Virus record (IMG/VR): IMGVR_UViG_3300002835_000074
Span: 1 to 64,000 of that record
Length of the DNA stretch: 64,000 bases
Strand: one strand, 5' to 3'
Source of the DNA: a virus
Shown: piece after piece, positions 58,027-64,000 of the stretch
How positions within the stretch are numbered: position 1 is the stretch's first letter
How the letters are laid out: each line of letters begins with the position of its first letter
Position numbers and translations under genes: made by a program
The notes under the pieces: generated by a model
Told to the model about the DNA's origin: nothing
The model's input: the letters and a program-made list of their open reading frames with translations, nothing else
Database searches by the model: none

Positions 58027-58191
58027 ATGTCTAAAGTCGTATATCGTGGTGTCGAATATGATACCGCAGAACGTCCAAATCAAACGTTTAAAATTGAACC
58101 CCACGTAGAAATTTATCGTGGTACTATGTTTTACGTTGATGAAAATGGAAACAAACTCTCTATGTCTAAAACTAAGGGAGGTGCAAAATGA
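58027..58191 (+). CDS. DUF4278-like small protein, 54 residues
   Basis: MSKVVYRGVEYDTAERPNQT with a second YRG in HVEIYRGTMFYVDENG: this YRGxxY...YRG pattern resembles DUF4278, small proteins frequent in cyanobacteria. ATG follows AAGGAGAAAA. Possible host-derived regulatory or stress protein. The stop overlaps the next start (ATGA). Confidence 0.55.
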   Translation: MSKVVYRGVEYDTAERPNQTFKIEPHVEIYRGTMFYVDENGNKLSMSKTKGGAK

Positions 58192-58289
58192 ACACTTACT
58201 TCGTTCGCTATCTCAAACTCAAAGCAAAAAAGGAAAAACTCCTTCATAACGCACAACTGAATATGGCGAAGCAACCACAAGTTGCTTGA
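58188..58289 (+). CDS. 33-residue basic micro-protein
   Basis: ATG 58188 overlaps the preceding stop and is preceded by AGGGAGG. MNTYFVRYLKLKAKKEKLLH then NAQLNMAKQPQVA: one basic amphipathic helix. It ends just before the terminator at 58293. Confidence 0.45.
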   Translation: MNTYFVRYLKLKAKKEKLLHNAQLNMAKQPQVA

Positions 58290-58292
58290 AGT

Positions 58293-58320
58293 AAAGGAGG
58301 GTTGATTCCCTCCTTTTTTT
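58293..58320 (+). terminator. terminator with TTGATT loop
   Basis: A perfect 9-bp stem AAAGGAGGG (58293-58301) / CCCTCCTTT (58308-58316) with the six-base loop TTGATT, then TTTT. The whole loop is the -35 hexamer of the next promoter. Confidence 0.88.
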
Positions 58321-58330
58321 ATGTTAAAAT
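58302..58330 (+). promoter_or_regulatory. promoter with the -35 as terminator loop
   Basis: TTGATT (58302-58307) is exactly the terminator loop; TAAAAT (58325-58330) follows after 17 nt. The start near 58337 is 15 nt before the ATG at 58352. A clear module member upstream of the thyX operon. Confidence 0.72.
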
Positions 58331-58351
58331 ATTGAAAGAGAATAGTATCTT

Positions 58352-58525
58352 ATGGATAAAGACAAACTAAAACTTATTGTCCGTAATCTAGAACTCTTGG
58401 TTGATTCTCTGAAAGCAGAAGTTTATTCTGATGTATCTGCATATTCTTATACAAATCCAGAAGTCAGAAAAAGACCAATGTTAGATTACGACGAAATTTT
58501 TGAGGATTCTGATTTAGATGACTAA
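58352..58525 (+). CDS. hypothetical acidic protein, 57 residues
   Basis: MDKDKLKLIVRNLELLVDSL begins a helix; the C-terminus is acidic (LDYDEIFEDSDLDD). First gene after the terminator/promoter module; overlaps the next ORF at GATGACTAA. Unknown. Confidence 0.55.
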   Translation: MDKDKLKLIVRNLELLVDSLKAEVYSDVSAYSYTNPEVRKRPMLDYDEIFEDSDLDD

Positions 58526-58685
58526 TAGGGCAAGAAAAATGATGAAATTGCTCCGTAGATTGATTAAACAAGAGCATTTATATTCTGCTGAGCAATTGAT
58601 TGAAATGAAATCACAATTAAGGATTCTGGAAGAAGAACTTTCAGAACTCGAAGCAAAAACATCAAAAGGATTTGGAAAGAAATGA
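58518..58685 (+). CDS. hypothetical coiled-coil protein, 55 residues
   Basis: ATG 58518 inside the previous stop region. MTNRARKMMKLLRRLIKQEH then AEQLIEMKSQLRILEEELSE: basic start and a long helix with heptad-like leucines. Its stop overlaps the thyX ATG (ATGA), so it is coupled to thyX. Unknown. Confidence 0.55.
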   Translation: MTNRARKMMKLLRRLIKQEHLYSAEQLIEMKSQLRILEEELSELEAKTSKGFGKK

Positions 58686-59320
58686 CAGTAAAACTCATTA
58701 GCGTGACCCCAGATGCAGAAAAAACAATGGCATATGTTGCTAGAGTTAGCAACCCTGCGAATCAAGACAACGAAAACTATGCCAAGTTGCTTGCTTATTG
58801 CATTAAGCATAATCATTGGTCTGTTTTTGAGCAGTCTTTTATGACTCTTGAGATCGAAACAAATCGTGGTATCGCAGCTCAAATTTTGAGGCACCGTTCT
58901 TTCACATATCAAGAATTTTCGCAGCGTTATGCAGATTCTTCTTTGTTGAGCGATTATATTCCTGTACCTGAACTTCGTCGTCAAGATACCAAGAATCGTC
59001 AGAACTCTATTGACGACATTTCTGAGTATGAGAAACTGACTCTACAGAGTAAGATTCAAGACCATTTTGCACACTCTATGCAACTCTATAAGGAACTTCT
59101 TGCTCATGGAGTAGCAAAGGAGTGTGCAAGGTTTGTACTGCCCTTAGCGACGCCTACACGCATTTATATGTCGGGATCATGCAGGTCATGGATTCATTAT
59201 ATCAATCTTCGTTCTGCAAATGGAACTCAGAAAGAACACATGGATATTGCTCTTGAGTGTAAGAAAATATTTACCGAACAATTTCCATCAGTCTCAGAAG
59301 CGTTAGAGTGGAATAAATAA
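58682..59320 (+). CDS. thyX: flavin-dependent thymidylate synthase
   Basis: 212 residues. The ThyX signature RHRSFTYQEFSQRY lies at 70-83, and NWIH-type SCRSWIHYINLR occurs near the C-terminus. The enzyme makes dTMP from dUMP using FAD, NADPH and methylene-tetrahydrofolate, supplying thymidine for phage DNA. Typical of cyanomyoviruses in place of T4 td. Its NADPH demand fits gnd in the same genome. Confidence 0.95.
   Translation: MTVKLISVTPDAEKTMAYVARVSNPANQDNENYAKLLAYCIKHNHWSVFEQSFMTLEIETNRGIAAQILRHRSFTYQEFSQRYADSSLLSDYIPVPELRRQDTKNRQNSIDDISEYEKLTLQSKIQDHFAHSMQLYKELLAHGVAKECARFVLPLATPTRIYMSGSCRSWIHYINLRSANGTQKEHMDIALECKKIFTEQFPSVSEALEWNK
59313..59319 (+). promoter_or_regulatory. late-promoter-like motif ATAAATA
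   Basis: GAATAAATAA at the end of thyX, 23 nt before the ATG at 59343. No -35 at the correct spacing. Confidence 0.5.
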
Positions 59321-59342
59321 TTTTACTCTTAAATGTTCAAAG

Positions 59343-59717
59343 ATGTCTGTCAAATATTCTTGGAAAATTCATGCATTGAATTATAATACTGCAGGATTAT
59401 CTGGTGCAGTTAGTTCTGTAGAATGGATTTACACTGCTACAGAAAAAGTGAATGAAACTACTTTTACTGCTGATGAAAGAGGTACTCTAGAATTGCCTTC
59501 AGCTGCTGAAGATGATTTTACTGAGTATTCTGATTTAACTGAGGAACAAATTATTTCTTGGGTTGAGACTTTAATTGGGGAAGAAGAGATTGCGAATAAG
59601 CAATTCAGATTATCTTCTATAATTGATGCTCAAAAATCAGCATCAACAACCGAAAAGTATGATACTTTACCTTGGGAATCTCAAGAAGTTGTTGATGTGG
59701 AAACAGTAGAAGAGTAA
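59343..59717 (+). CDS. hypothetical protein, 124 residues
   Basis: Beta-rich N-terminus (YSWKIHALNYNTAGLSGAVS; VEWIYTATEKVNE) then an acidic helical part (LTEEQIISWVETLIGEEEIA; NKQFRLSSIIDAQK). The layout resembles small cyanophage tail-linked proteins with late promoters, but I name no function. Preceded by a late motif. Confidence 0.6.
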   Translation: MSVKYSWKIHALNYNTAGLSGAVSSVEWIYTATEKVNETTFTADERGTLELPSAAEDDFTEYSDLTEEQIISWVETLIGEEEIANKQFRLSSIIDAQKSASTTEKYDTLPWESQEVVDVETVEE

Positions 59718-59727
59718 AACTTTCATT

Positions 59728-59734
59728 CTAAATA
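59728..59734 (+). promoter_or_regulatory. late-promoter-like motif CTAAATA
   Basis: TTCTAAATAAAT lies between two genes, 23 nt before the ATG at 59758; same form as at 20024, 25146 and 62332. Confidence 0.5.
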
Positions 59735-59757
59735 AATTATCTTGATTTCGTAACTTT

Positions 59758-60006
59758 ATGGCGACTTATCCTGTTATTAACAAAACCACTGGCGAACAGA
59801 AAGAAGTGGAAATGAGTATCCACGCCTGGGACCAGTGGAAAAAAGATAATCCAGATTGGGACAGAGATTGGTCTGACCCATCAACTTGTCCTGGCGCTGG
59901 AGAAGTTGGTGAGTGGAGGGACAAACTTATCAATCGCAATCCTGGATGGAATGATGTGCTTGCAAAAGCAGCAAAAGCTCCTGGTTCTACTGTAAAGAAA
60001 CTCTAA
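59758..60006 (+). CDS. small cyanophage-type protein upstream of phoH, 82 residues
   Basis: MATYPVINKTTGEQKEVEMS then HAWDQWKKDNPDWDRDW and PGWNDVLAKAAKAPGSTVKK. The start resembles the FmdB-type zinc ribbon family, but only one cysteine (TCPGAGEVGEW) is present, so metal binding is doubtful. It overlaps phoH by one base and is likely co-expressed. Confidence 0.6.
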   Translation: MATYPVINKTTGEQKEVEMSIHAWDQWKKDNPDWDRDWSDPSTCPGAGEVGEWRDKLINRNPGWNDVLAKAAKAPGSTVKKL

Positions 60007-60764
60007 TGGCAAGAAGAAAAAGAGGCAATGACATCCAACCTATTGGTGTTGGTTTGACTGCAAAGCAAATGAAGAGGAGAAAGCCTCTAAGTTCTGATTA
60101 CTTGGTCGATATTGAACCAATTACAGATAATCAGAAAAAGTTTTTTGATTCCTATCAAGATGAAAAGCATTTAGTTGCTTATGGATGTGCTGGAACTGGT
60201 AAAACTTTTATTACTCTTTATAATGCTTTAATGGATGTTCTTGATGAAAGAACCCCTTATGAAAAAGTTTATATCGTTCGTTCTCTTGTAGCAACTCGTG
60301 AGATTGGATTCCTTCCTGGATCTCATGAAGATAAAGCAGACATTTACCAGATTCCTTATAAGAATATGGTGAAGTATATGTTCCAGATGCCTTCTGATGC
60401 TGACTTTGAAATGCTCTATGGCAATTTGAAGTCACAAGAAACTATTAAGTTCTGGAGCACTTCATTCCTCCGTGGAACAACTCTTGATAATGCTATCGTC
60501 ATTGTTGATGAATTCCAAAATCTAAACTTCCACGAACTCGATTCTATTATTACTCGTGTGGGTGAAAATACCAAAATTTGTTTCTGTGGTGATGCTACTC
60601 AATCAGACTTGCAAAAAACAAATGAACGTAATGGTATTGTAGATTTTATGAACATCTTGCGTAAAATGCCTTCTTTTGATATAATTGAATTTGGTGTAGA
60701 AGATATTGTTCGTTCTGGACTTGTTAAAGAATACATCATCGCAAAAATGGAAGCAGGTATGTAA
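60006..60764 (+). CDS. phoH: PhoH-like P-loop ATPase
   Basis: 252 residues. Walker A GCAGTGKT at 60-67, Walker B-like IVIVDEFQNL near 165, and FCGDATQSDLQ as a sensor motif. PhoH proteins are helicase-core-like ATPases, possibly acting on RNA; a marker gene in marine phages. Basic N-terminus (ARRKRGND; KQMKRRK) suggests nucleic acid binding. The next gene is a nuclease, so a helicase/nuclease partnership is possible. Confidence 0.93.
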   Translation: MARRKRGNDIQPIGVGLTAKQMKRRKPLSSDYLVDIEPITDNQKKFFDSYQDEKHLVAYGCAGTGKTFITLYNALMDVLDERTPYEKVYIVRSLVATREIGFLPGSHEDKADIYQIPYKNMVKYMFQMPSDADFEMLYGNLKSQETIKFWSTSFLRGTTLDNAIVIVDEFQNLNFHELDSIITRVGENTKICFCGDATQSDLQKTNERNGIVDFMNILRKMPSFDIIEFGVEDIVRSGLVKEYIIAKMEAGM

Positions 60765-61444
60765 TGTTCAAACATGTTGATGTGACGCTCCCTGAACTTG
60801 AAAGGGAGACTATAGATGGTGTTCGTTATTATAAAGTTCCTGACGAAGAAGAACTTGTACGACTGGTCTCCATCACTTCGGTGACCAGTCATTTTAATAA
60901 AGAAATCTTTATTAAGTGGCGTAAAAAAGTTGGTGAAGAAGAAGCAGAGCGTGTCACAAAAGCGGCAACAAGTCGTGGAACTGATATGCACCTTCTTGTG
61001 GAACATCATCTCAAAAATGAAGAACTACCAGAAGTTCAACCAATCTCTGATTTTCTTTTTAAGATTGCAAAAACTGATTTAAATCGTATAAATAATATTT
61101 ACGCCCTTGAAGGGTCCCTATATAGTAAGCAACTAGGCATTGCTGGGACAGTTGATTGTATTGCCGAATATGACGGCGAGTTAGCGATAATCGACTTTAA
61201 GACTTCTAAAAAACCAAAACCACGCGAGTGGATTGAACATTATTTTGTTCAGTGTATGGCATATGGTTGTATGCTCTACGAACTGACTGGTATTTCAGTC
61301 AAAAAACTTGTAATCATTATGGCTTGTGAAAATGGAGAATGCGTCGTCTATGAAGAACGAGACAAATCAAAATACATCAAACTTCTCACAGAATACATTA
61401 GAAAGTTTGTTAGAGATAAACTGGAACTCTATGGAACCAAATAA
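60764..61444 (+). CDS. PD-(D/E)XK family exonuclease
   Basis: 226 residues. Core: ATSRGTDMHLLVEHHLK (helix with G and H), then GIAGTVDCIAEYDGELAIIDFKTSKKPKP, where D of GTVD, and D, K of IDFKTSK make the nuclease active site, followed by HYFVQCMAYGCMLYEL (QxxxY motif). This is the Cas4/RecB/MGME1-type fold. It starts at the final A of the phoH stop. A DNA-end-processing role in recombination or host DNA degradation is likely. Confidence 0.85.
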   Translation: MFKHVDVTLPELERETIDGVRYYKVPDEEELVRLVSITSVTSHFNKEIFIKWRKKVGEEEAERVTKAATSRGTDMHLLVEHHLKNEELPEVQPISDFLFKIAKTDLNRINNIYALEGSLYSKQLGIAGTVDCIAEYDGELAIIDFKTSKKPKPREWIEHYFVQCMAYGCMLYELTGISVKKLVIIMACENGECVVYEERDKSKYIKLLTEYIRKFVRDKLELYGTK

Positions 61445-61691
61445 AGAATTAGAACAGGCAATAGAAAGTAAATTTTTAACCCCTTCCAAGTTTGCTCTTG
61501 AGATTGAGAAAATTGTTGCTGAAGAAAATCTGAATTATATTGATGCTATTTGTCACTATTGCGAAGTCAATAGTCTTGAGGTAGAATCAGTTACGAAACT
61601 CATTTCAAAACCTTTAAAAGAAAGACTCAAGTGGGATGCCACTCGTCTTAACTTTATGAAGAAAACATCAAGAGCAAGATTGCCTTTATGA
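61431..61691 (+). CDS. 33: late-transcription coactivator gp33
   Basis: I start at ATG 61431, inside the exonuclease end; frame upstream is shadow. 86 residues: FALEIEKIVAEENLNYIDAI, CHYCEVNSLEVESVTKLISK and LKERLKWDATRLNFM. The YIDA..HYCE..LE.E.V..LI pattern is that of T4-like gp33, which bridges RNA polymerase and the sliding clamp at late promoters. It fits the many ATAAATA motifs in the window. Stop overlaps gp59 start. Confidence 0.8.
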   Translation: MEPNKELEQAIESKFLTPSKFALEIEKIVAEENLNYIDAICHYCEVNSLEVESVTKLISKPLKERLKWDATRLNFMKKTSRARLPL

Positions 61692-62281
61692 TCGTGACAC
61701 CCTTTGAAACTTATCAACATTATTTGTCACTTAAAAATCATTTCACAAACCCAAAATACGATTTCTTTAAATATGGTGCGAAGACCCGTGCCAGTATGAC
61801 ATCCTTCAACAAACGCAAGGACAAATACTGGTTCGAGAAGACAAGTCGCAAATATTCTGATAAAGAAGTCGTAGATTTCTTAGTATCAAACTTTGTAGAA
61901 GCAGACAACCCGAGTAATTTATGGATTGGTTCTTTAATAAACGAAGGAGAAAGAACATATCAAGAATGGATGAGACGACAGCAGAGTTTGACTTACTTGT
62001 TCAAAGAGCAAAGCAACGAATTGTTCTCGGAAACAAAATTAGAGGATGCGTTGAATTGTTCCAAAGGACATCCACCCGTTCTAAAAAAATTCCTGAGCGG
62101 GAAGATTAGCCTTGAAACACTGGTCATATATGATAAAATATTCCTGTTCGGGAAGACGTTTGATGAAAAACTTTTGGACCCAGTGTGGGAGTGTGTTTCT
62201 CTTAAAATTAAAAAATATTCACCATTTCTTCAAATAGATATTTTTAACTATAAAAAAATTCTTAGAGAAATAATTTCATAG
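61688..62281 (+). CDS. 59: gp59-like helicase loader
   Basis: 197 residues: MIVTPFETYQHYLSLKNHFT, then KYDFFKYGAKTRASMTSFNK and an internal SLINEGERTYQEWMRRQQSL. The PF..Y..YL.LK.HF....YD.F.Y pattern is the known start of T4 gp59, which binds fork DNA and gp32 and loads gp41. The gene order gp33-gp59-gp32 is T4-like, with two genes inserted before gp32. Confidence 0.85.
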   Translation: MIVTPFETYQHYLSLKNHFTNPKYDFFKYGAKTRASMTSFNKRKDKYWFEKTSRKYSDKEVVDFLVSNFVEADNPSNLWIGSLINEGERTYQEWMRRQQSLTYLFKEQSNELFSETKLEDALNCSKGHPPVLKKFLSGKISLETLVIYDKIFLFGKTFDEKLLDPVWECVSLKIKKYSPFLQIDIFNYKKILREIIS

Positions 62282-62301
62282 AGTGCGGGCAGCAAAGTCG
62301 G

Positions 62302-62351
62302 GTAGGGGTATTTGACTTGCGTAAGTCCCGCCTAAATAATATTACCCCTAC
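62302..62351 (+). promoter_or_regulatory. nested inverted repeats enclosing promoter elements
   Basis: GTAGGGGTA (62302-62310) is perfectly complementary to TACCCCTAC (62343-62351). Inside are GACTT-GCGT-AAGTC (62314-62327), TTGACT (62312-62317), CTAAATA (62332-62338) and AATAAT (62335-62340). DNA or RNA folding could expose or mask the promoter. Confidence 0.6.
62312..62340 (+). promoter_or_regulatory. promoter TTGACT-N17-AATAAT with overlapping late motif
   Basis: TTGACT (62312-62317), 17 nt, AATAAT (62335-62340), overlapped by CTAAATA (62332-62338). The TTGACT extends into a small hairpin, similar in spirit to the terminator modules but without a T-tail. Confidence 0.55.
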
Positions 62352-62360
62352 TAAAAGAAT

Positions 62361-62666
62361 ATGTTAAATGTATCGAGTATTAATCTTGCTCTTAATATTG
62401 ATGGTCCTGATTTTATAGAAGATATAAAGGACGAAAATTGGGAAAATTTTCCATCTAGAGAGGTTCAAAAAGAACAATCTAGAAAAAAGTGGAGAGATAA
62501 AAATCCAGATTATGAAAAGAAGAGATGGGCAAAAGGTTTGACTGAGGAGCAAGTTTTAGCTAGACGAGCTAGGGAGAAAAAGAGATATTGGGAAAATCAA
62601 AAAGATAGGGAAAACCGTAAGGAACGGGCAAGAGAAAGAAAAAGAGCATTAAAGAATAATTCATAA
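62361..62666 (+). CDS. highly charged basic protein, 101 residues
   Basis: After a short N-terminal segment (MLNVSSINLALNIDGPDFIE), the protein is nearly all K, R and E: KEQSRKKWRDKNPDYEKKRW, RARREKKRYWENQKDRENRK. Such W/Y-interrupted basic helices occur in the N-terminal DNA-binding parts of some phage HNH nucleases, so it might be a truncated relative. It sits between gp59 and the DUF1825-like gene, in a structured intergenic setting consistent with an inserted element. Confidence 0.5.
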   Translation: MLNVSSINLALNIDGPDFIEDIKDENWENFPSREVQKEQSRKKWRDKNPDYEKKRWAKGLTEEQVLARRAREKKRYWENQKDRENRKERARERKRALKNNS

Positions 62667-62669
62667 ATA
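62663..62669 (+). promoter_or_regulatory. late-promoter-like motif ATAAATA
   Basis: TTCATAAATATT overlaps the stop of the basic protein gene, 42 nt before the ATG at 62712. Confidence 0.4.
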
Positions 62670-62711
62670 TTGACGTATTCCAGTACAAGAAGATTTTAAG
62701 GGAAATCATAG

Positions 62712-63044
62712 ATGAGTAACTTTTTTGACTCCGATATTATTCAAGATGAACTGAAAGAAATCAATAAGTTACAAGAGGAGATATACGGAAGTATTCTCAC
62801 TTTTGGTATGATGCCCCGTGAGACCAAACTGGAACACATTGAAAAGTTAGAACTCTTGCTAGAAAAGCAGAGAGTGATGTATACTAGACTGTCTCTTTCA
62901 GATGATCCACAAGCGGTTGAGATGAAAGAGAACCTACGCAAATCAGTCGCATTGATGGGTTTTCCACCAGAGACTGATATGCAAGTACTGTTCAGTAGTA
63001 TGAATAAGACCATTGAATCCCTCAAACAATTCATTGACAGGTGA
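62712..63044 (+). CDS. DUF1825-like protein, 110 residues
   Basis: MSNFFDSDIIQDELKEINKL, then EHIEKLELLLEKQRVMYTRL and SLSDDPQAVEMKE, ending in MNKTIESLKQF. The order FFDSxIxQxE...LExLxEKQRxxxxRLxLSDD...MxxTxExxK matches DUF1825, a family found in cyanobacteria and their T4-like phages. All-helical and cytoplasmic. A host-derived homologue next to gp32 may influence a conserved cyanobacterial process; function unknown. Confidence 0.6.
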   Translation: MSNFFDSDIIQDELKEINKLQEEIYGSILTFGMMPRETKLEHIEKLELLLEKQRVMYTRLSLSDDPQAVEMKENLRKSVALMGFPPETDMQVLFSSMNKTIESLKQFIDR

Positions 63045-63062
63045 TTCAATCTTCGCTATAAT
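63034..63062 (+). promoter_or_regulatory. gp32 promoter, perfect TTGACA-N17-TATAAT
   Basis: TTGACA (63034-63039) lies in the last codons of the preceding gene; TATAAT (63057-63062) follows after 17 nt. Start near 63069, with a 38-nt leader to the ATG at 63107. A strong host-sigma promoter for an abundant protein. Confidence 0.88.
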
Positions 63063-63106
63063 ATCCAAGTAAATCCCCCGAATCCAAACTATCCGAGGTA
63101 ATCCAA

Positions 63107-64000
63107 ATGTCTTTTGCTGACCTTAAGAAGCAATCTAAATTGGGCTCTCTGACCGCTAAACTGGTCAAAGAAGTTGAAAAAATGAATACTGGTAGCGGTT
63201 CTAGTGATGACCGCATCTGGAAACTGGATGTAGATAAGAGCGGCAATGGTTATGCCGTAATCCGTTTCCTCCCTGCTCCGAACGGTGAGGACCTTCCGTT
63301 CGTGAAACTCTACAGTCACGCATTCCAAGGTCCTGGTGGTTGGTATATTGAGAACTCTCTGACTACTCTGGGTCAGAAGGATCCAGTGTCTGAGTACAAC
63401 TCTGAACTGTGGAACAATGGTACTGATGCTGGTAAGGAACTGGCACGTAAGCAGAAGCGCAAACTGACTTATGTGAGCAACATTTACGTTGTGAAAGATC
63501 CTGCCAACCCTGCGAACGAAGGTAAGGTCTTCCTGTTCAAGTTCGGTAAAAAGATCTTCGACAAACTGACTGCTGCGATGCAACCCGAGTTTGAAGATGA
63601 GGAAGCAATCGATCCGTTTGACTTCTGGCAAGGTGCCAACTTCAAACTGAAGGCGAAGAACGTTGCTGGTTATCGTAACTATGATTCTAGTGAGTTTGCT
63701 GCTGCTGCTCCTCTGCTGGACGATGATGATGCAATGGAAGCAGTGTGGAAGAAGCAGTATTCGCTTGCCGAACTCGTTGCTGCCGACCAATTCAAGACCT
63801 ATGATGAACTGAAGAAGCGTCTTGACTATGTGCTTGGTTCCAAAGGTACTCCTCGTTATCAGGACCCCGAAGATCTTGATGAGGACAACACCCGTGGTTC
63901 GACCCGCGAACTAACTGAGGATCTTCGTACTGAACTCAACAATCTTCAACCCACCCGTCGTGCTGCTGCGGTTGAAGAAGATGAGGATGATGATGCTCTG
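63107..64000 (+). CDS. 32: single-stranded DNA-binding protein gp32 (3' end outside window)
   Basis: 298 residues are visible, no stop. N-terminal basic cooperative segment (LKKQSKLGSLTAKLVKEVEK), OB-fold core with GYAVIRFLPAPNGEDLPFVK, GPGGWYIENSLTTLGQKDPV and KRKLTYVSNIYVVKDPANP, then FGKKIFDKLTAAMQPEFEDE and DPFDFWQGANFKLK, all in T4 gp32 order. The acidic C-terminal tail begins (AAAVEEDEDDDAL). No cysteine occurs in the visible part, so the T4 zinc ligands are absent. It coats ssDNA during replication and binds gp59. G+C content appears higher than in surrounding genes. Confidence 0.95.
   Translation, partial: MSFADLKKQSKLGSLTAKLVKEVEKMNTGSGSSDDRIWKLDVDKSGNGYAVIRFLPAPNGEDLPFVKLYSHAFQGPGGWYIENSLTTLGQKDPVSEYNSELWNNGTDAGKELARKQKRKLTYVSNIYVVKDPANPANEGKVFLFKFGKKIFDKLTAAMQPEFEDEEAIDPFDFWQGANFKLKAKNVAGYRNYDSSEFAAAAPLLDDDDAMEAVWKKQYSLAELVAADQFKTYDELKKRLDYVLGSKGTPRYQDPEDLDEDNTRGSTRELTEDLRTELNNLQPTRRAAAVEEDEDDDAL

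Noticed and set aside
1-64000. CRISPR array, insertion sequence, integrase or attachment site
   Set aside because: I saw no repeat-spacer array with regular spacing, no transposase or integrase motif and no terminal inverted repeats. The repeated DNA is all coding fibre repeats.

Overview
This window is part of the genome of a T4-like contractile-tailed cyanophage (cyanomyovirus), most likely one infecting marine Synechococcus or Prochlorococcus. The case rests on photosystem genes psbA (D1) and psbD (D2), two high-light-inducible (hli) genes, a 2Fe-2S ferredoxin, a plastoquinol terminal oxidase (PTOX), transaldolase talC and 6-phosphogluconate dehydrogenase gnd, together with T4-type replication and late-transcription genes (gp59, gp33, gp32, thyX, phoH) and very long fibre genes. 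Every gene I accept is on the + strand, packed head to tail, often with ATGA or GTGA start/stop overlaps.

Layout. 1-4.4 kb: gnd, PTOX and membrane micro-proteins, an HNH endonuclease that runs into a tRNA-Pro(UGG) gene, a 2OG-Fe(II) oxygenase and small unknowns. 4.6-18.4 kb: a sugar and glycan cassette. It has a second 2OG oxygenase, a GT11 fucosyltransferase, an RpiB-HldE(C) fusion, a PfkB/HldE-like kinase, an AraD-like epimerase, a cupin, TalC and a HAD phosphatase, then FkbM and other methyltransferases, a GT6 (ABO-type) transferase, two GT25 transferases, further GT-like proteins and two SDR epimerases. 18.4-20 kb: hli, ferredoxin, hli and peroxiredoxin. 20.2-28.1 kb: collagen-like fibre, a subtilisin-like protease with an intact catalytic triad, and further virion proteins. 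28.1-31.2 kb: psbA, a free-standing endonuclease VII-like HNH gene, psbD and a coupled membrane micro-protein. 31.3-33.5 kb: class II aldolase, methyltransferase, HNH. 33.5-51.5 kb: giant fibre module, including a 2373-residue collagen-like fibre and three proteins combining chitin-binding-like domains with RCC1-type repeats. 51.5-55.8 kb: a second glycan island (beta-propeller glycosidase-like protein, a methyltransferase-TPR-methyltransferase fusion, GT2, oxygenase). 55.8-64 kb: glutaredoxin, many small genes, thyX, phoH, a PD-(D/E)XK exonuclease, gp33, gp59, a DUF1825-like gene and the start of gp32.

How the parts may work together. The photosynthesis, redox and pentose-phosphate genes fit the known strategy of keeping host light reactions and NADPH/ribose supply running during infection. 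The sugar cassette looks able to make and attach an unusual sugar, possibly heptose-like and fed by transaldolase, and a virion target is plausible given the huge neighbouring fibres; both points are inference.

The most unusual signal is regulatory. At least four T-tailed hairpins carry TTGAC- or TTGAT-type hexamers in or next to their loops, and each hexamer is followed at exactly 17 nt by a -10-like hexamer. This looks like a compact combined terminator and promoter. Separately, three promoters (fibre operon, psbA, psbD) fuse a sigma70-type -10 to the T4-type late motif ATAAATA in an 11-mer of the form TA-N2-ATAAATA.
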